Positions 36,101 to 44,908 of a stretch of DNA of 64,000 nt are shown here, one piece after another; within the stretch, counting starts at the first letter, position 1, and each line of letters opens with the position of its first letter. The notes beneath the pieces were generated by a model that saw only the letters and a list, made by a program, of their open reading frames with translations, searched no databases and was not told where the DNA came from. Origin of the DNA: Siphonobacter curvatus (GTDB taxonomy: Bacteria; Bacteroidota; Bacteroidia; Cytophagales; Spirosomataceae); NCBI RefSeq assembly GCF_002943425.1, contig NZ_PTRA01000006.1:275628-339627 (forward strand), read 5' to 3'. A program made the translations under genes and the position numbers.

Positions 36101-36366
36101 CCGACAAAGGTGAAAATCAAGGTTTCGCTGCTCGCTGGGACTGCCAGACGATAGGTACCGTCGGCGTTGGTGGTTGTCCCCTGATTTGAATTTTTAACCC
36201 GTACGGCCACACCAGCCAGGGGCTGCTGGTCATCCTGGCCGCGTACGGTTCCGCTAAGCGTTCGGTCCTGAGCCTGGGAAGTCAGGGAAAAAAGTACCAT
36301 CCATAAAGCGGTCAGCAACGAAAGATAACCCAATGATCGCTGCGGCTTCGGTAAAAGCTGTTTCAT
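33118..36366 (-). CDS. SusC/RagA-family TonB-linked outer-membrane receptor
   Basis: A 1082-residue outer-membrane transporter. From the start at 36366 (MKQLLPKPQRSLGYLSLL) it has a signal peptide ending SQAQD, a carboxypeptidase-like domain (TLSGTVRGQDDQQPLAGVAV), the LLEEVVVTSLG TonB-box region, a plug with VIKGPSGSALYGSRATNGV, and a barrel ending YGVNINLIF. No STN domain is present. It is 22 bp before its susD. The 167 bp upstream contain AT-rich sequence suitable for a promoter. The substrate is unknown and no glycosidase lies in the operon. Confidence 0.95.
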   Translation of the reverse strand: MKQLLPKPQRSLGYLSLLTALWMVLFSLTSQAQDRTLSGTVRGQDDQQPLAGVAVRVKNSNQGTTTNADGTYRLAVPASSETLIFTFVGYTTQEEAISSRTQIDVLLATDQRLLEEVVVTSLGITKAKRDLSYATQTIKAQDLVKAREPNPVNALVGKVAGLNIGASAELLRAPQVLLRGGRPLFVVDGVPIVSDTYNINPDDIESYDVIKGPSGSALYGSRATNGVIIITTKKGSKDKRGFSVEVNSSTMTENGFLAIPKVQDEYGPGNKGTYSFVDGRGGGLNDGDYDVWGPKFEGQLIAQYDSPIDPQTGKRIPTPWVARGKDNLKRFLRPGVLSTNSVAISATSGKTDLRFGITNQYQKGMVPNTSLNSTTFSATLGQNISDRVRFESNFNFSRQASANYPDVNYGPNSLIYNTVIWAGADWNVDDMKQLWQPGKEGIQQIYAEYQRYNNPWFVAKEWLRGHYNNTYNGYALMKFDLLKNLELQARTQVTGYELFRNEKMPYSATTYGREQAKGDYREDRRSLLENNTDVLLNYNKTFAHGISLRAVGGFSGRFFRYNSNYASTDYLSVPGVYTFDNSLNPTRANSFNSRMQVLSALYSVDVNLGRYATLSTTGRWDKNSTLPSDKNVYFYPSAGVSTVVSDYVRTPAAISFVKLRASYANVKEAFTQQNVYTAFSPLDGSNPLGYGQTFASPYEGPSYGTTVAYTISRPYNNEAAASYANALVDPNLKPSSRTSFEAGLDVRFLKNRIGLDVAYFSYLDGPRIFGLTLPEATGYSSLTTNGIKSQKRGLEIALTGTALKSARGLNWDVTLNWSTFQEYLKEIYGSQTRLNQFYKVGDRLDAYYGSAFARTREGQIINDASGRPVVNPVNQFLGYTNADFAFGFINKFNYRNFFLNVQVDGRVGGVIEDYIQKQTFRGGRHIETVQGKMGEARYQDYKGVASWVGPGVVLTNGNIQYDVDGNITNFESLSFSPMSDANKTYLQDWISRYYNTNEANMISRSFVKLREVTFGYQIPSQVLQGRLGFVKSASISFVGRNLLYWAEKKDLDVEQFVSYSDRGSSLQTPTTRRYGVNINLIF

Positions 36367-36533
36367 GAGGAGTTTGTTTGGAACAAATGTTCGGTAATCT
36401 CCCCGCAAAGGTCAGTGGCAGCTTTTAGCTAATGTTGAAGGCAGTATGAACGAATTATTAATATAAGTATTCAATTGTTAAGAATATGTAAACGAAGGCT
36501 TTAAGCCAATAAATCTGCTGCTCTTTACGACTA

Positions 36534-37628
36534 CTAACGTCCCAATTCTTCCTCAATAAGTTGTAATAACTGCGGCAGCTTTTCGTGATCATTATTGCAG
36601 AGTACAATCACGGTCTTGTCGGCCTCGATGTACCGAATAATTTCATTCTTGTAACCGGGATTGTCTCCGCTATGGCGAACCACTTTACCCAAGTGTGGAT
36701 GCTGTTGAATCTTCCAGCCAAATCCGTAATTAGAGAGTGAATCGTTGCTCAGACGAACGGGCGAAAAGGCTTCCTGCAAGGTGGCGGGACTGACCAGTTC
36801 CGTGGTATACAAAGCCCGATCCCAGCGGAGCAAATCGTTGGTCGTCGCACTCATTCGGCCCGGCCCTTTGCGATTGCCCAGCCAGATGGCGTAGTTGAAC
36901 TGAGGAAACGAATCCGCCCGAACGTATTGCTTCTTTTCCGGAACGTACAAATGACCCCAGGCCATCCGCTCCATAGCCTTTTTTTCGGGCAATGATCGAA
37001 TGTCAGTATCCTTCATTCCCAGCGGTCGGTAGATACGGGAGCGGGAAAATGCGATGAAATCCTCTCCGGAAACCTTCTCCACAATACTTGCCAGGAGCAT
37101 ATAGCCAGTGTTGCTGTATTCGTAGCGACTACCGGGCTCAAACTGGCGTTCGGGATGGTATTGAATCAAATACGCGATATTATCCGCATTGCCTGCTACC
37201 TTACTCTTGTCCCAGTGCTGGTCCATCACTTCCTGGTAATCGGGCAACCCCGAGGTATGATTCAGCAAATGCCGGATGGTTACGCCGGGGTACGGCAAAC
37301 CCGGCAAATAGTTTTCGATGGGGTCGTCATACTGTAGTTTGCCTGCTTCTTTCAGCAAAAGAATCGTCATGGCGGTGAACTGCTTGGAAAGCGAGGCGAG
37401 TTCAAAGACCGACGCTGTCGTCATGGGTTGACGGGTGTCAAAATTCTGGTACCCGAAAGCCCGATGGTACACAGGTTTCCCTTTTTCGGCGATCAGCACT
37501 ACACCACTAAAATCCGGAGCCGTTTGGAAAAAGGCGTCCAGCGGTTGATCGACGCCGGCCGTTTGCATTCGTTTCTGACAAGAACTAAACAGGAAACTAA
37601 GCGACAAAAAGGTAAGCAGGATTTTCAT
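36534..37628 (-). CDS. Class C beta-lactamase-like serine hydrolase lipoprotein
   Basis: A penicillin-binding-protein-fold hydrolase exported as a lipoprotein: MKILLTFLSLSFLFSSC, with Cys17 lipidated. The catalytic SxxK is in ELASLSKQFTAM, the Tyr-x-Asn equivalent in YEYSNTGYMLL, and the third motif in VRHSGDNPGYKN. Family members include D-aminopeptidases, esterases and PBP-like enzymes, so the substrate is open; true beta-lactamase activity is unlikely to be its main role. The start at 37628 was chosen for its signal peptide. It is divergent from the SDR gene with about 230 bp between starts. Confidence 0.88.
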   Translation of the reverse strand: MKILLTFLSLSFLFSSCQKRMQTAGVDQPLDAFFQTAPDFSGVVLIAEKGKPVYHRAFGYQNFDTRQPMTTASVFELASLSKQFTAMTILLLKEAGKLQYDDPIENYLPGLPYPGVTIRHLLNHTSGLPDYQEVMDQHWDKSKVAGNADNIAYLIQYHPERQFEPGSRYEYSNTGYMLLASIVEKVSGEDFIAFSRSRIYRPLGMKDTDIRSLPEKKAMERMAWGHLYVPEKKQYVRADSFPQFNYAIWLGNRKGPGRMSATTNDLLRWDRALYTTELVSPATLQEAFSPVRLSNDSLSNYGFGWKIQQHPHLGKVVRHSGDNPGYKNEIIRYIEADKTVIVLCNNDHEKLPQLLQLIEEELGR

Positions 37629-37815
37629 AGGGAAGAGCGGATTCAGTTTTCCAAAGTACGCATTTTCTGGATTTCTTCCGCTAATGTGGCAACCTACTGT
37701 ACTAGATTTAGTATGCGTCCACACTTCGTATTGGCTCTTTTCCCGGCGGTAAACGTACGTAATTCTGTGCTAGTTCTTCCGGGAAATGTGTTAGTCGCCC
37801 CCCGTAGCAGCCCGG

Positions 37816-37823
37816 TACCTTTG
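37816..37823 (+). promoter_or_regulatory. -7 promoter box of the SDR gene
   Basis: TACCTTTG matches the Bacteroidota TAnnTTTG element exactly and lies 33 bases before the ATG at 37857. The -33 element is less clear; ttag at 37791-37794 is the only candidate. Confidence 0.45.
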
Positions 37824-37856
37824 TCCTATCCAAACAACGCAAAAACAAGTAAGATC

Positions 37857-38678
37857 ATGGCAAAGACTATTTTTATTACCGGAGCCTCACGTGGATTTGG
37901 CAAACTGTGGGCCGAAGCATTTTTAAAACGGGGCGACAAAGTAGCCGCCACTTCCCGTAACATCAGCGGTCTGCAGGACCTGGCCGATCAGTATGGCAGT
38001 AACTTTCTTCCTATTGCCCTCGACATTACCAATCGTGAGCAAAGCTTTGCAGCGGTCAATCAGGCCAAAGACCATTTCGGCAGCCTCGATGTAGTCATCA
38101 ATAATGCGGGTTACGGGCTATTGGGTGCCGTGGAAGAGGTGAATGAAGCCGAAACCAAGGCCGTGTTTGAAGCCAACGTCTTTGGTACACTCTGGGTAAC
38201 GCAAGCCGCTTTGCCCATTTTCCGGGCCCAAAATAGCGGTCATATCATTCAGCTTTCCAGCGTACTGGGCGTGTGGTCGTTGCCTACGCTGGGTATTTAT
38301 AATGCGACCAAATTTGCGGTCGAAGGATTCAGCGAGGCATTGGCTAGTGAAGTACAGCCCTTTGGAATTCACGTGACGCTAGTTGAACCCAATGGGTATA
38401 CGACCGATTTTGGCGGAGCTTCCGCCGTGCAAAGTCAGGGAATTCCAGCTTATCAGGCTTTGAAGGCTGGTTTGGGCCAGTTAGAAGGCCTTACTGCCGA
38501 TGATTACGGCAAACCCGAAGCAACGGTGGCGGCGATTACGAAACTGGTAGACAGCGAAAATCCTCCCCTGCGACTATTCCTGGGAAAAATTGGTTACGCT
38601 AAAACGCAACGCATATATGCCGAGAAACTGGAAACTTGGAAATCCTGGAATGAAGTAGCCGTTGAAGCCCATGGCTAA
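37857..38678 (+). CDS. Short-chain dehydrogenase/reductase
   Basis: A 273-residue NAD(P)-dependent oxidoreductase of the classical SDR type. The Rossmann motif is TGASRGFG (residues 8-15), NNAG lies in VVINNAGYG, and the catalytic Ser and YxxxK are in QLSSVLGVWS and YNATKFAVEGF. The arrangement fits SDRs annotated as oxidoreductase with AraC-type regulators next to them. The start is at 37857 because the long upstream extension of the frame lacks coding character and overlaps the divergent gene. A terminator follows 8 bp after the stop. Confidence 0.93.
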   Translation: MAKTIFITGASRGFGKLWAEAFLKRGDKVAATSRNISGLQDLADQYGSNFLPIALDITNREQSFAAVNQAKDHFGSLDVVINNAGYGLLGAVEEVNEAETKAVFEANVFGTLWVTQAALPIFRAQNSGHIIQLSSVLGVWSLPTLGIYNATKFAVEGFSEALASEVQPFGIHVTLVEPNGYTTDFGGASAVQSQGIPAYQALKAGLGQLEGLTADDYGKPEATVAAITKLVDSENPPLRLFLGKIGYAKTQRIYAEKLETWKSWNEVAVEAHG

Positions 38679-38685
38679 TCAACCC

Positions 38686-38716
38686 GTATAGCCTCAACGC
38701 GGGGCTATACCTTTTT
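38686..38716 (+). terminator. Terminator of the SDR gene
   Basis: gtatagcc (38686-38693) pairs with ggctatac (38703-38710) around a 9-nt loop, followed by ctttttc. Confidence 0.75.
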
Positions 38717-38769
38717 CACGGCTGGTATTTATTGATTTGCTCAGGTAATCGTCAGCATTTCGGAGACTT

Positions 38770-38806
38770 GGCAATGTATAGTTCAGAAAAACAACTATAC
38801 ATTGCC
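38770..38806. promoter_or_regulatory. 14-bp inverted repeat upstream of the AraC gene
   Basis: ggcaatgtatagtt (38770-38783) and its exact complement (38793-38806) are separated by 9 bases. There is no T-run after it, and it lies 88 bp before the regulator start, so an operator is more likely than a terminator. Confidence 0.5.
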
Positions 38807-38893
38807 AGCGAATTCTGGTTGTTTGCCTTCGGTATAGGATTTACCTCAAATTTCACACTAGCTAACTGACCATTAAAGGCATATCTTGATGCT

Positions 38894-39784
38894 ATGAAAC
38901 ATTTTAAGACCCTGAGTGACTTGCACCGGGCGAATGGCTGGCCTCCGCCAGAACATCCGCTACTGAGTCTGGCGAATTGCAACCGGGATTGTCCGCTGGG
39001 CGACCGGGAGTTTACCAGCGATGCGTACCTGATTGGCTTCAAAAAGTTAAAAGCGGGAGTGATTCGGTACGGACGCACGCAGTACGATCACAGCAATGGG
39101 TCGATGATGTTCGTCAAGCCCCGGCAGATTATTGAAATGCGGGATCTGGAGCTTGAAGAAAAAGGCTTTATGATCTTTATTCACGAAGATTTTCTGAATG
39201 GACATGAGTTGCATCATACGATCCAGAAGTACGGTTTCTTTGATTACGAGGTCAACGAAGCCCTGCACCTTTCACCCAAGGAAGAAGAACTCATCTGGAG
39301 CCTGCACGAAAAGATCGGTACCGAATACACCAATAATCCGGACGAGTACAGCCGGGAAATTATGCTGAGCCACCTGGCTTCCATTCTGATGTACGCTCAG
39401 CGGTTTTATAAACGGCAGTTCATCAACCGGACGGAGCTTTCGGGAATAATGATCTCTAAATTCAACCGGGTCTTGACCCAATATCTGGAAGCGGGGACTT
39501 TGCAGGAAAAGGGGCTTCCCTCGGTCAACGCCCTGGCAGATACCCTAAACGTTTCTCCGCGTTACCTGAGTGATTTGCTCAAGCAGGAAACGGGCAAAAC
39601 CGCCATGGACTTGATCCACCTCTTTCTGATTTCTGAAGCGAAAAACCGCTTGCTGGCCGAGGATCAGAACATTGCTTCCGTGGCCTATCAGTTAGGTTTC
39701 GAAAACGTTTCGTACTTCACCCGGCTTTTTAAGAAACAGGTGGGTTTGAAGCCTTTTGAGTTTAAGAAAATGAACTTGAATTAA
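38894..39784 (+). CDS. AraC-family transcriptional regulator
   Basis: A 296-residue regulator. The C-terminal two helix-turn-helix motifs are clear: ALADTLNVSPRYLSDLLKQETGKTAMDLIHLFLISEAK and IASVAYQLGFENVSYFTRLFKKQVGLKPFEFKK (key positions S-P-R-Y-L-S and F-x-x-x-S-Y-F-x-R-x-F-K). The N-terminal 150 residues form the cupin-like sensing part without a recognisable ligand motif. It lies directly downstream of the SDR gene it probably controls, with a dyad operator in between. Confidence 0.92.
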   Translation: MKHFKTLSDLHRANGWPPPEHPLLSLANCNRDCPLGDREFTSDAYLIGFKKLKAGVIRYGRTQYDHSNGSMMFVKPRQIIEMRDLELEEKGFMIFIHEDFLNGHELHHTIQKYGFFDYEVNEALHLSPKEEELIWSLHEKIGTEYTNNPDEYSREIMLSHLASILMYAQRFYKRQFINRTELSGIMISKFNRVLTQYLEAGTLQEKGLPSVNALADTLNVSPRYLSDLLKQETGKTAMDLIHLFLISEAKNRLLAEDQNIASVAYQLGFENVSYFTRLFKKQVGLKPFEFKKMNLN

Positions 39785-39885
39785 GGGCAGTGGGCAAGCT
39801 GTAAGGGATGTCCCCCATGAGCGTACGGTCACTGTCTTATTTACCAAATTACTTTTCTACTTGACCTCTAACAAACGCAGATCCT

Positions 39886-40104
39886 ATGTCCTTCCAAGCG
39901 TATCTTGACAATATCAAAGCCAAAACGGGTAAGTCTCCGGAAGATTTTAAGAAGCTTGCCAAAGCGAAAAACTTCATCCTAAACGGTACCCTTAATCCCG
40001 CTGTCAAAGCCACCGCTATCACGAATTGGCTGAAGGAAGAATTTGAGCTGGGACACGGCCACGCCATGGCGATTTATGCGACGTTTAAGGGGAAGACCGA
40101 GTGA
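39886..40104 (+). CDS. DUF4287-domain protein
   Basis: A 72-residue cytoplasmic protein: SFQAYLDNIKAKTGKSPEDFKKLA, then ITNWLKEEFELGHGHAMAIYATFKG. The K-T-G-K-S-P-x-D-F and E-F-x-L-G-H-G-H-A-M-A motifs are typical of DUF4287, a small helical domain of unknown function often encoded near AraC regulators or DUF1801/DUF5655 genes. Full-length for the family. Confidence 0.88.
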   Translation: MSFQAYLDNIKAKTGKSPEDFKKLAKAKNFILNGTLNPAVKATAITNWLKEEFELGHGHAMAIYATFKGKTE

Positions 40105-40390
40105 TCGCTTTATGAAGATTCCTACTGGGTAAGCGTACGGGTCAGATGACGGATTCTGTACCTGCGATGTCCGTACAAAAGCGGGTTCGCAAAGCGTTTT
40201 GTTCTGTATCGCTATACTGGTTTTAGACCTTCGTATCTTCTTGTCGTGTAGATGAAAGATCCAAGCGTCCGTTGAAAGGGTCGATTTTAATTCAGGCCAA
40301 GTCTATTAATCAGGCCTGGATGTGCTGAAAATGCCGTATTTTACACGATCATTTTCCCATGTAAAGCATCCTTAACCAGACCCCTTTCCC

Positions 40391-42706
40391 ATGAACGCTT
40401 GGAGTACATTTGTGCTTTCAACTGTATTGACGGGTACGGTGTGGGCTCAGCAAACCCCTTCCCTATCGGCCCAGGATTACGCCCGGGCCGAGCGTATGCT
40501 GGCCTCCACCACACAGCAGTACATTGATCATACCGCCAGTCGACCCGTATGGTTGGTAAAAGACCGCTTCGTTTACCGCACCCTTACGCCCCAAGGCAGT
40601 GAATTCATTCTGGTCGATCCAGCCAAGGCGACGCGTTTACCAGCGTTCAATCATCAGAAAGTCGCGGAGGCGTTGTCTTCCGCCACGGGCAAAACGTATA
40701 CGGCCCAACGATTGCCGTTTCAGGAAGTAACGTTCACGCCCGACGAAAAAGCGATTCTGTTTGCGTCCGGTGGTAAATCCTGGCAATACGATCTAACCAG
40801 CGGTCAGCTTACCCCCGCGAAAGAGAAGGCGAAAGCCCGCCGTAATGAGTCCCTTTCCCCCGATGGCAAAAAAGCGGCATTCATTAAAGATTACAACCTC
40901 TGGGTACGGGATCTGGCGACGAATCAGCTTACCCAGCTGACGACCGATGGCGTCAAAGATTTTGGTTACGCCACCGATAACGCGGGCTGGAAACACAGCG
41001 ACCGGGCCATCCTGCTCTGGTCCCCCGATTCCAAAAAAATCGCCACCTTTCAGCAAGACGAACGCAAGGTGGGTGAAATGTACTTAGCCACCACCAACGT
41101 AGGTCATCCCACGCTGGAACAGTGGAAATATCCACTCCCCGGTGATAGTACCGTAGCAATGCTACACCGCGTCGTCATCGAGGTTGAAAATCCGAAAGTC
41201 ATTCGCTTACAGGTAGCCCCGGATCCGCACCGCTCTACGCTAGGCGACGACATTTCATCCATGGGTAAACTCAGTGATGTGGCCTGGAATGACGATGCTA
41301 CGCAACTGCTTTTCGTGTCCACCTCCCGCGATCACAAGCAGGAAAAAATTCGCCTGGCCGATGCAACGACGGGACAGGTTCGGGAAATTTTCCAGGAAAC
41401 GTCTGCTACGCAGTTTGAGTCCGGCCACGAAGGCATCAGCTGGCGGTACTTACCCAAAACTAACGAAATCATCTGGTACTCCGAGCGGGACGACTGGGGC
41501 CATCTGTACCTCTACGATGCCACCAGCGGACAGCTCAAACAGCAGATTACCAAAGGCGAATGGCTGGTGACCGATGTACTGAGTGTGGATGAGAAAAACC
41601 GGGTCATCTATTTCATGGCCAATGGCAAAGAACCCGGCAATCCGTACTATTCGCACCTCTATAAAATCGGTCTGGATGGCAAGAAGCTGACGTTACTCAC
41701 GCCCGAACGGGGTAAACACCTGACGACCCTCTCGCCTTCGGGAGCTTATTTGGTCGATACGTATTCAGAACCAGATGTACCTCCAATTATGGTACTTCGT
41801 TCAAATACGGGTAAGCTCGTAGCAACGCTGGAAAAAACGGACCTAAGCCGCCTGCAGGCAACGGGCTGGAAACCGCCCATTCCTTTCTCCGTCAAAGCAC
41901 ACGACGGCAAAACGGATGTGTACGGACTTCTGTACACCCCAACCAAGCTCGATTCCACGAAAAAATATCCGGTTATTGATTACATCTATCCCGGCCCTCA
42001 GGGCGGTAGTGTACGGAACTTCTCGTTTACGGCTTCGCGACGGGATAATCAAGCTCTGGCCGAGTTAGGTTTTATTGTGGTAGAACTCGAAGGTACCAGC
42101 AATCCGCTACGGTCCAAGCGTTTCCACGATATGAGCTACGGTAACATGGCCGATAACACGTTGCCCGATCAGATTGCAGCCATCAAACAGCTTGCGGCGG
42201 TGCGTACCTACATGGATACCAGCCGCGTAGGCATTTGGGGGCATTCGGGCGGTGGCTTTGCTACGGCTTGTGCGATGTTTGTATACCCCGACTTCTTTAA
42301 GGTGGGTATTTCCGAATCGGGGAATCACGACAATCGGAACTACGAAGACGACTGGGGCGAGCGGTACATTGGTTTGGAGACCAAGAACGCCAAAGGCGTT
42401 TCGAACTACGAAGCTCAGGCGAATCAGGTTCACGCCAAAAACCTCAAAGGTAAACTGATGCTGGCCCACGGCATGATGGACGACAACGTTCCACCCTACA
42501 ATACTCTGCTGGTGGTGGAAGCCCTGGAAAAAGCCAACAAAGATTATGATCTGGTGATTTTTCCCAACAGCCGTCACGGCTTTGGGGCCTATACGAATTA
42601 CATGATGCGGCGGCGTTGGGACTATTTCGTGCAGCATTTGCTGGGCCTGAATCCTCCCAAAGAGTACCTTATCAAAAATGGTACGGACCCCAGAAATGTA
42701 GATTAA
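40391..42706 (+). CDS. Dipeptidyl-peptidase IV-type S9 peptidase
   Basis: A 771-residue exported serine peptidase that removes N-terminal dipeptides, usually Xaa-Pro. A signal peptide (STFVLSTVLTGTVWAQQ) is followed by the eight-bladed DPP-IV N-terminal propeller (about residues 100-490, with LLWSPDSKKIATFQQDERKV) and the alpha/beta hydrolase domain. The nucleophile Ser is in VGIWGHSGGGFAT, the Asp in MLAHGMMDDNVP, and the His in NSRHGFGAY. Length is normal. Monocistronic, with a strong terminator. Confidence 0.93.
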   Translation: MNAWSTFVLSTVLTGTVWAQQTPSLSAQDYARAERMLASTTQQYIDHTASRPVWLVKDRFVYRTLTPQGSEFILVDPAKATRLPAFNHQKVAEALSSATGKTYTAQRLPFQEVTFTPDEKAILFASGGKSWQYDLTSGQLTPAKEKAKARRNESLSPDGKKAAFIKDYNLWVRDLATNQLTQLTTDGVKDFGYATDNAGWKHSDRAILLWSPDSKKIATFQQDERKVGEMYLATTNVGHPTLEQWKYPLPGDSTVAMLHRVVIEVENPKVIRLQVAPDPHRSTLGDDISSMGKLSDVAWNDDATQLLFVSTSRDHKQEKIRLADATTGQVREIFQETSATQFESGHEGISWRYLPKTNEIIWYSERDDWGHLYLYDATSGQLKQQITKGEWLVTDVLSVDEKNRVIYFMANGKEPGNPYYSHLYKIGLDGKKLTLLTPERGKHLTTLSPSGAYLVDTYSEPDVPPIMVLRSNTGKLVATLEKTDLSRLQATGWKPPIPFSVKAHDGKTDVYGLLYTPTKLDSTKKYPVIDYIYPGPQGGSVRNFSFTASRRDNQALAELGFIVVELEGTSNPLRSKRFHDMSYGNMADNTLPDQIAAIKQLAAVRTYMDTSRVGIWGHSGGGFATACAMFVYPDFFKVGISESGNHDNRNYEDDWGERYIGLETKNAKGVSNYEAQANQVHAKNLKGKLMLAHGMMDDNVPPYNTLLVVEALEKANKDYDLVIFPNSRHGFGAYTNYMMRRRWDYFVQHLLGLNPPKEYLIKNGTDPRNVD

Positions 42707-42717
42707 GCGTTCGAAAT

Positions 42718-42760
42718 TAAACAAAATACCCGCTGGATAGTCTGGCGGGTATTTTGTTTA
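42718..42760. terminator. Terminator after the S9 peptidase gene
   Basis: 16-bp perfect arms (42718-42733 and 42745-42760) flank an 11-nt loop. The GC-rich inner part is followed by attttgttt, typical of an intrinsic terminator active in both directions. Confidence 0.85.
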
Positions 42761-42949
42761 TACGTACCCCAAAGTCAGGCTAGCTTTTTGTCTAACTTAT
42801 TATTTTTCAGAAGAATACCAGGGTACGTTTCTTCTTTGGACCTCTTACTATTAATGAAAATTTAAAGGCTTTAATTAAAGAAAAATATAATTATACAGAC
42901 AATCGATAGGATAATTTAGCGTACTTTATAGCTTTAATCGACCGCACCT

Positions 42950-43537
42950 ATGGAACCTATCTCCGACGATACACTCTGGCATTTGCTCCGACAGGGCGAT
43001 CGTTCGGCCTTTGCTCAACTTTACGAGCGATACTATTCCATCTTGTACAGCTACGGTTATAAACTCTTCCCTCAAGTAACCTTGGTAGAAGATGCCGTTC
43101 AGGATTTGTTCATTGATCTTTGGCGAATGCGGGAGAATCTTTCAGCGGCCGATTCGGTGAAATTTTATCTGTTCAGATCGCTTCGTCGCAGTATTCATCG
43201 TTTGTCCGAAAAGGAAAAAAATCAGCTGCCTTTTACTTTTGATGCGGTAGAACCAGCAATGGAAGCCTCTTGGATCGATCACGAACAGGAAGCCCTGCTG
43301 ATCCGGAGGCTGACCGCTTTGCTTCAAAATTTGCCCACCCGGCAACGGGAAGTCATTACGCTTCGGTACTACGAAAACTTCAAAACCGAAGAAATTGCTC
43401 TGATCATGGGTATTACGGAAAAAGCAGTCCGCAATACGCTTTACAAAGCCCTTACCCAACTCCGGGGCCATCTGCCCGTCATGACGGCACTGATGAGCCT
43501 AATGGCTGGTTTATTACTAGTTTTCTGGGCTTACTAA
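42950..43537 (+). CDS. ECF-type RNA polymerase sigma factor with hydrophobic C-terminal tail
   Basis: A 195-residue sigma-70 family factor. Region 2 is GDRSAFAQLYERYYSILYSYGYKLF and LVEDAVQDLFIDLWRMRENL; region 4 is LPTRQREVITLRYYENFKTEEIALIMGITEKAVRNTLYKALTQLRG. The last 19 residues (VMTALMSLMAGLLLVFWAY) form a hydrophobic segment that could be a membrane helix, which a cytosolic sigma factor does not need. Followed by fecR, STN-type susC and susD, it should be released by the FecR anti-sigma protein when the receptor binds its ligand, and drive transcription of this locus. Confidence 0.93.
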   Translation: MEPISDDTLWHLLRQGDRSAFAQLYERYYSILYSYGYKLFPQVTLVEDAVQDLFIDLWRMRENLSAADSVKFYLFRSLRRSIHRLSEKEKNQLPFTFDAVEPAMEASWIDHEQEALLIRRLTALLQNLPTRQREVITLRYYENFKTEEIALIMGITEKAVRNTLYKALTQLRGHLPVMTALMSLMAGLLLVFWAY

Positions 43538-43630
43538 AAAAATTTCTGTTTTCGAGGGGACACTTGGCTAGCGGGCTGCTCTTGGTTATTGAACGAAGGA
43601 AAACCGATCCTGCGTTGTTCGATCCGGCCT

Positions 43631-44698
43631 ATGCCTAGCTACGCTACCTTTACTGCTGAAGCATTTATTGAAGACGACTTTTTTCGCCAAAGTATTCAGT
43701 CGCCCACGGCTGAAACGGATGCGTTTTGGCAGGAATTTCTCCGGAATCATCCCGAACAAAAGCAGGCCATCCATTCGGCCCGTGCTTTTTTGACAGCACT
43801 CGACCAAACGCAGACGCGACCTAGTGCCGAACAGGGTGAGCGGATGTGGCAAGTCATCCAGCAGCAAACGCAACCAGAAGCGTATCCGGTGCAAATTTCT
43901 GTATCGCACCGCCGTAATTACGTGTGGTGGGCCGCTGCCGTAATTTTAGTATGTGTAAGCTTGGGCGGACTTTGGTACAGTCGTACGCAGACTCCAACTT
44001 CGGAGCAACTCAGCAATAACAGAAGTACCGAACGTTCGGCCTGGATTCATCGAATCAATACGACTCAACAGTTGATGACAGTACAACTCAACGATGGCAG
44101 TACGGTCATGCTTTCGCCCCAAAGCCAGATTCGGTATCCGCGTCGCTTTGCTTCGGAGAAGCGGGAAGTGTATTTAACGGGTGAGGGCTTCTTTAAAGTC
44201 GCTAAAAATCCGAATCAGCCGTTTTATGTATTTGCTAAAAATTTGATTACCAAAGTCGTCGGCACCAGTTTTCGGATTACAGCCCCGCCGCAAAATCAGA
44301 ACGTGCAGGTAACGGTTCGTAGTGGAAAAGTAGCCGTGTACGCACTTCACAGTTCAGACCATCCGCTTTTCTTAACGGCCAATCAGCAGGTGTACTTTGA
44401 TACGAGTAGTCAGCAACTGACCAAGAGCGTCGTTCGGGCACCGATGTTACTCAAATCGCCGGAGGGGACGCAATCCTTCGTATTTGAAGAAACGCCCATA
44501 GCTCAGGTCTTCCATACACTGGAGACTTCTTACGGAGTAACCATTACCTATAATACCGATCTGTTGAATCATTGCCGACTAACGGCTCCGCTGGGCAACG
44601 AACCCTTTTTTAAGAAACTGGATCTGATCTGTCAGACGCTCGGGGCTACCTACGAAGTCTGGGGGAATCAGATCATTATTACGGCCAAAGGCTGTTGA
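43631..44698 (+). CDS. FecR-type anti-sigma/signal transducer
   Basis: A 355-residue inner-membrane protein that transmits the signal from the outer-membrane receptor to the sigma factor. The start at 43631 (MPSYATFTAEAF) gives a cytoplasmic sigma-binding part (about 1-95), one transmembrane helix (YVWWAAAVILVCVSLGGLWYS, residues about 97-116), the periplasmic FecR domain (VQLNDGSTVMLSPQSQIRYP, REVYLTGEGFFKVAKNPNQPFYV, TKVVGTSFRI) and a C-terminal domain with IAQVFHTLETSYGVTITYN, like the STN-interacting DUF4974 domain. The order sigma-fecR-susC is the usual Bacteroidota arrangement. Confidence 0.93.
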   Translation: MPSYATFTAEAFIEDDFFRQSIQSPTAETDAFWQEFLRNHPEQKQAIHSARAFLTALDQTQTRPSAEQGERMWQVIQQQTQPEAYPVQISVSHRRNYVWWAAAVILVCVSLGGLWYSRTQTPTSEQLSNNRSTERSAWIHRINTTQQLMTVQLNDGSTVMLSPQSQIRYPRRFASEKREVYLTGEGFFKVAKNPNQPFYVFAKNLITKVVGTSFRITAPPQNQNVQVTVRSGKVAVYALHSSDHPLFLTANQQVYFDTSSQQLTKSVVRAPMLLKSPEGTQSFVFEETPIAQVFHTLETSYGVTITYNTDLLNHCRLTAPLGNEPFFKKLDLICQTLGATYEVWGNQIIITAKGC

Positions 44699-44908
44699 AT
44701 GAACTCTCTTTATTACTCCTTGTTGAACGCTCTAAACAAAACCTAATGATGCTATTTCACTCCTGGCTTACAACCACTTAATCGGAATCCGTTCTTATTA
44801 AACTCCGACTCTGCTAAGTCCGCACTCGTTCGATTCTTGGCCCTTCCTTACCGGCAGGTGCCTGTGATCAGTATGCCTTTCTCGATAACCATTAAACCTC
44901 TATTCCGC

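Noticed and set aside
37428..37856. N-terminal extension of the SDR reading frame
   Set aside because: It overlaps the divergent lipoprotein hydrolase gene and lacks SDR-like sequence; the Rossmann motif begins directly after the ATG at 37857.
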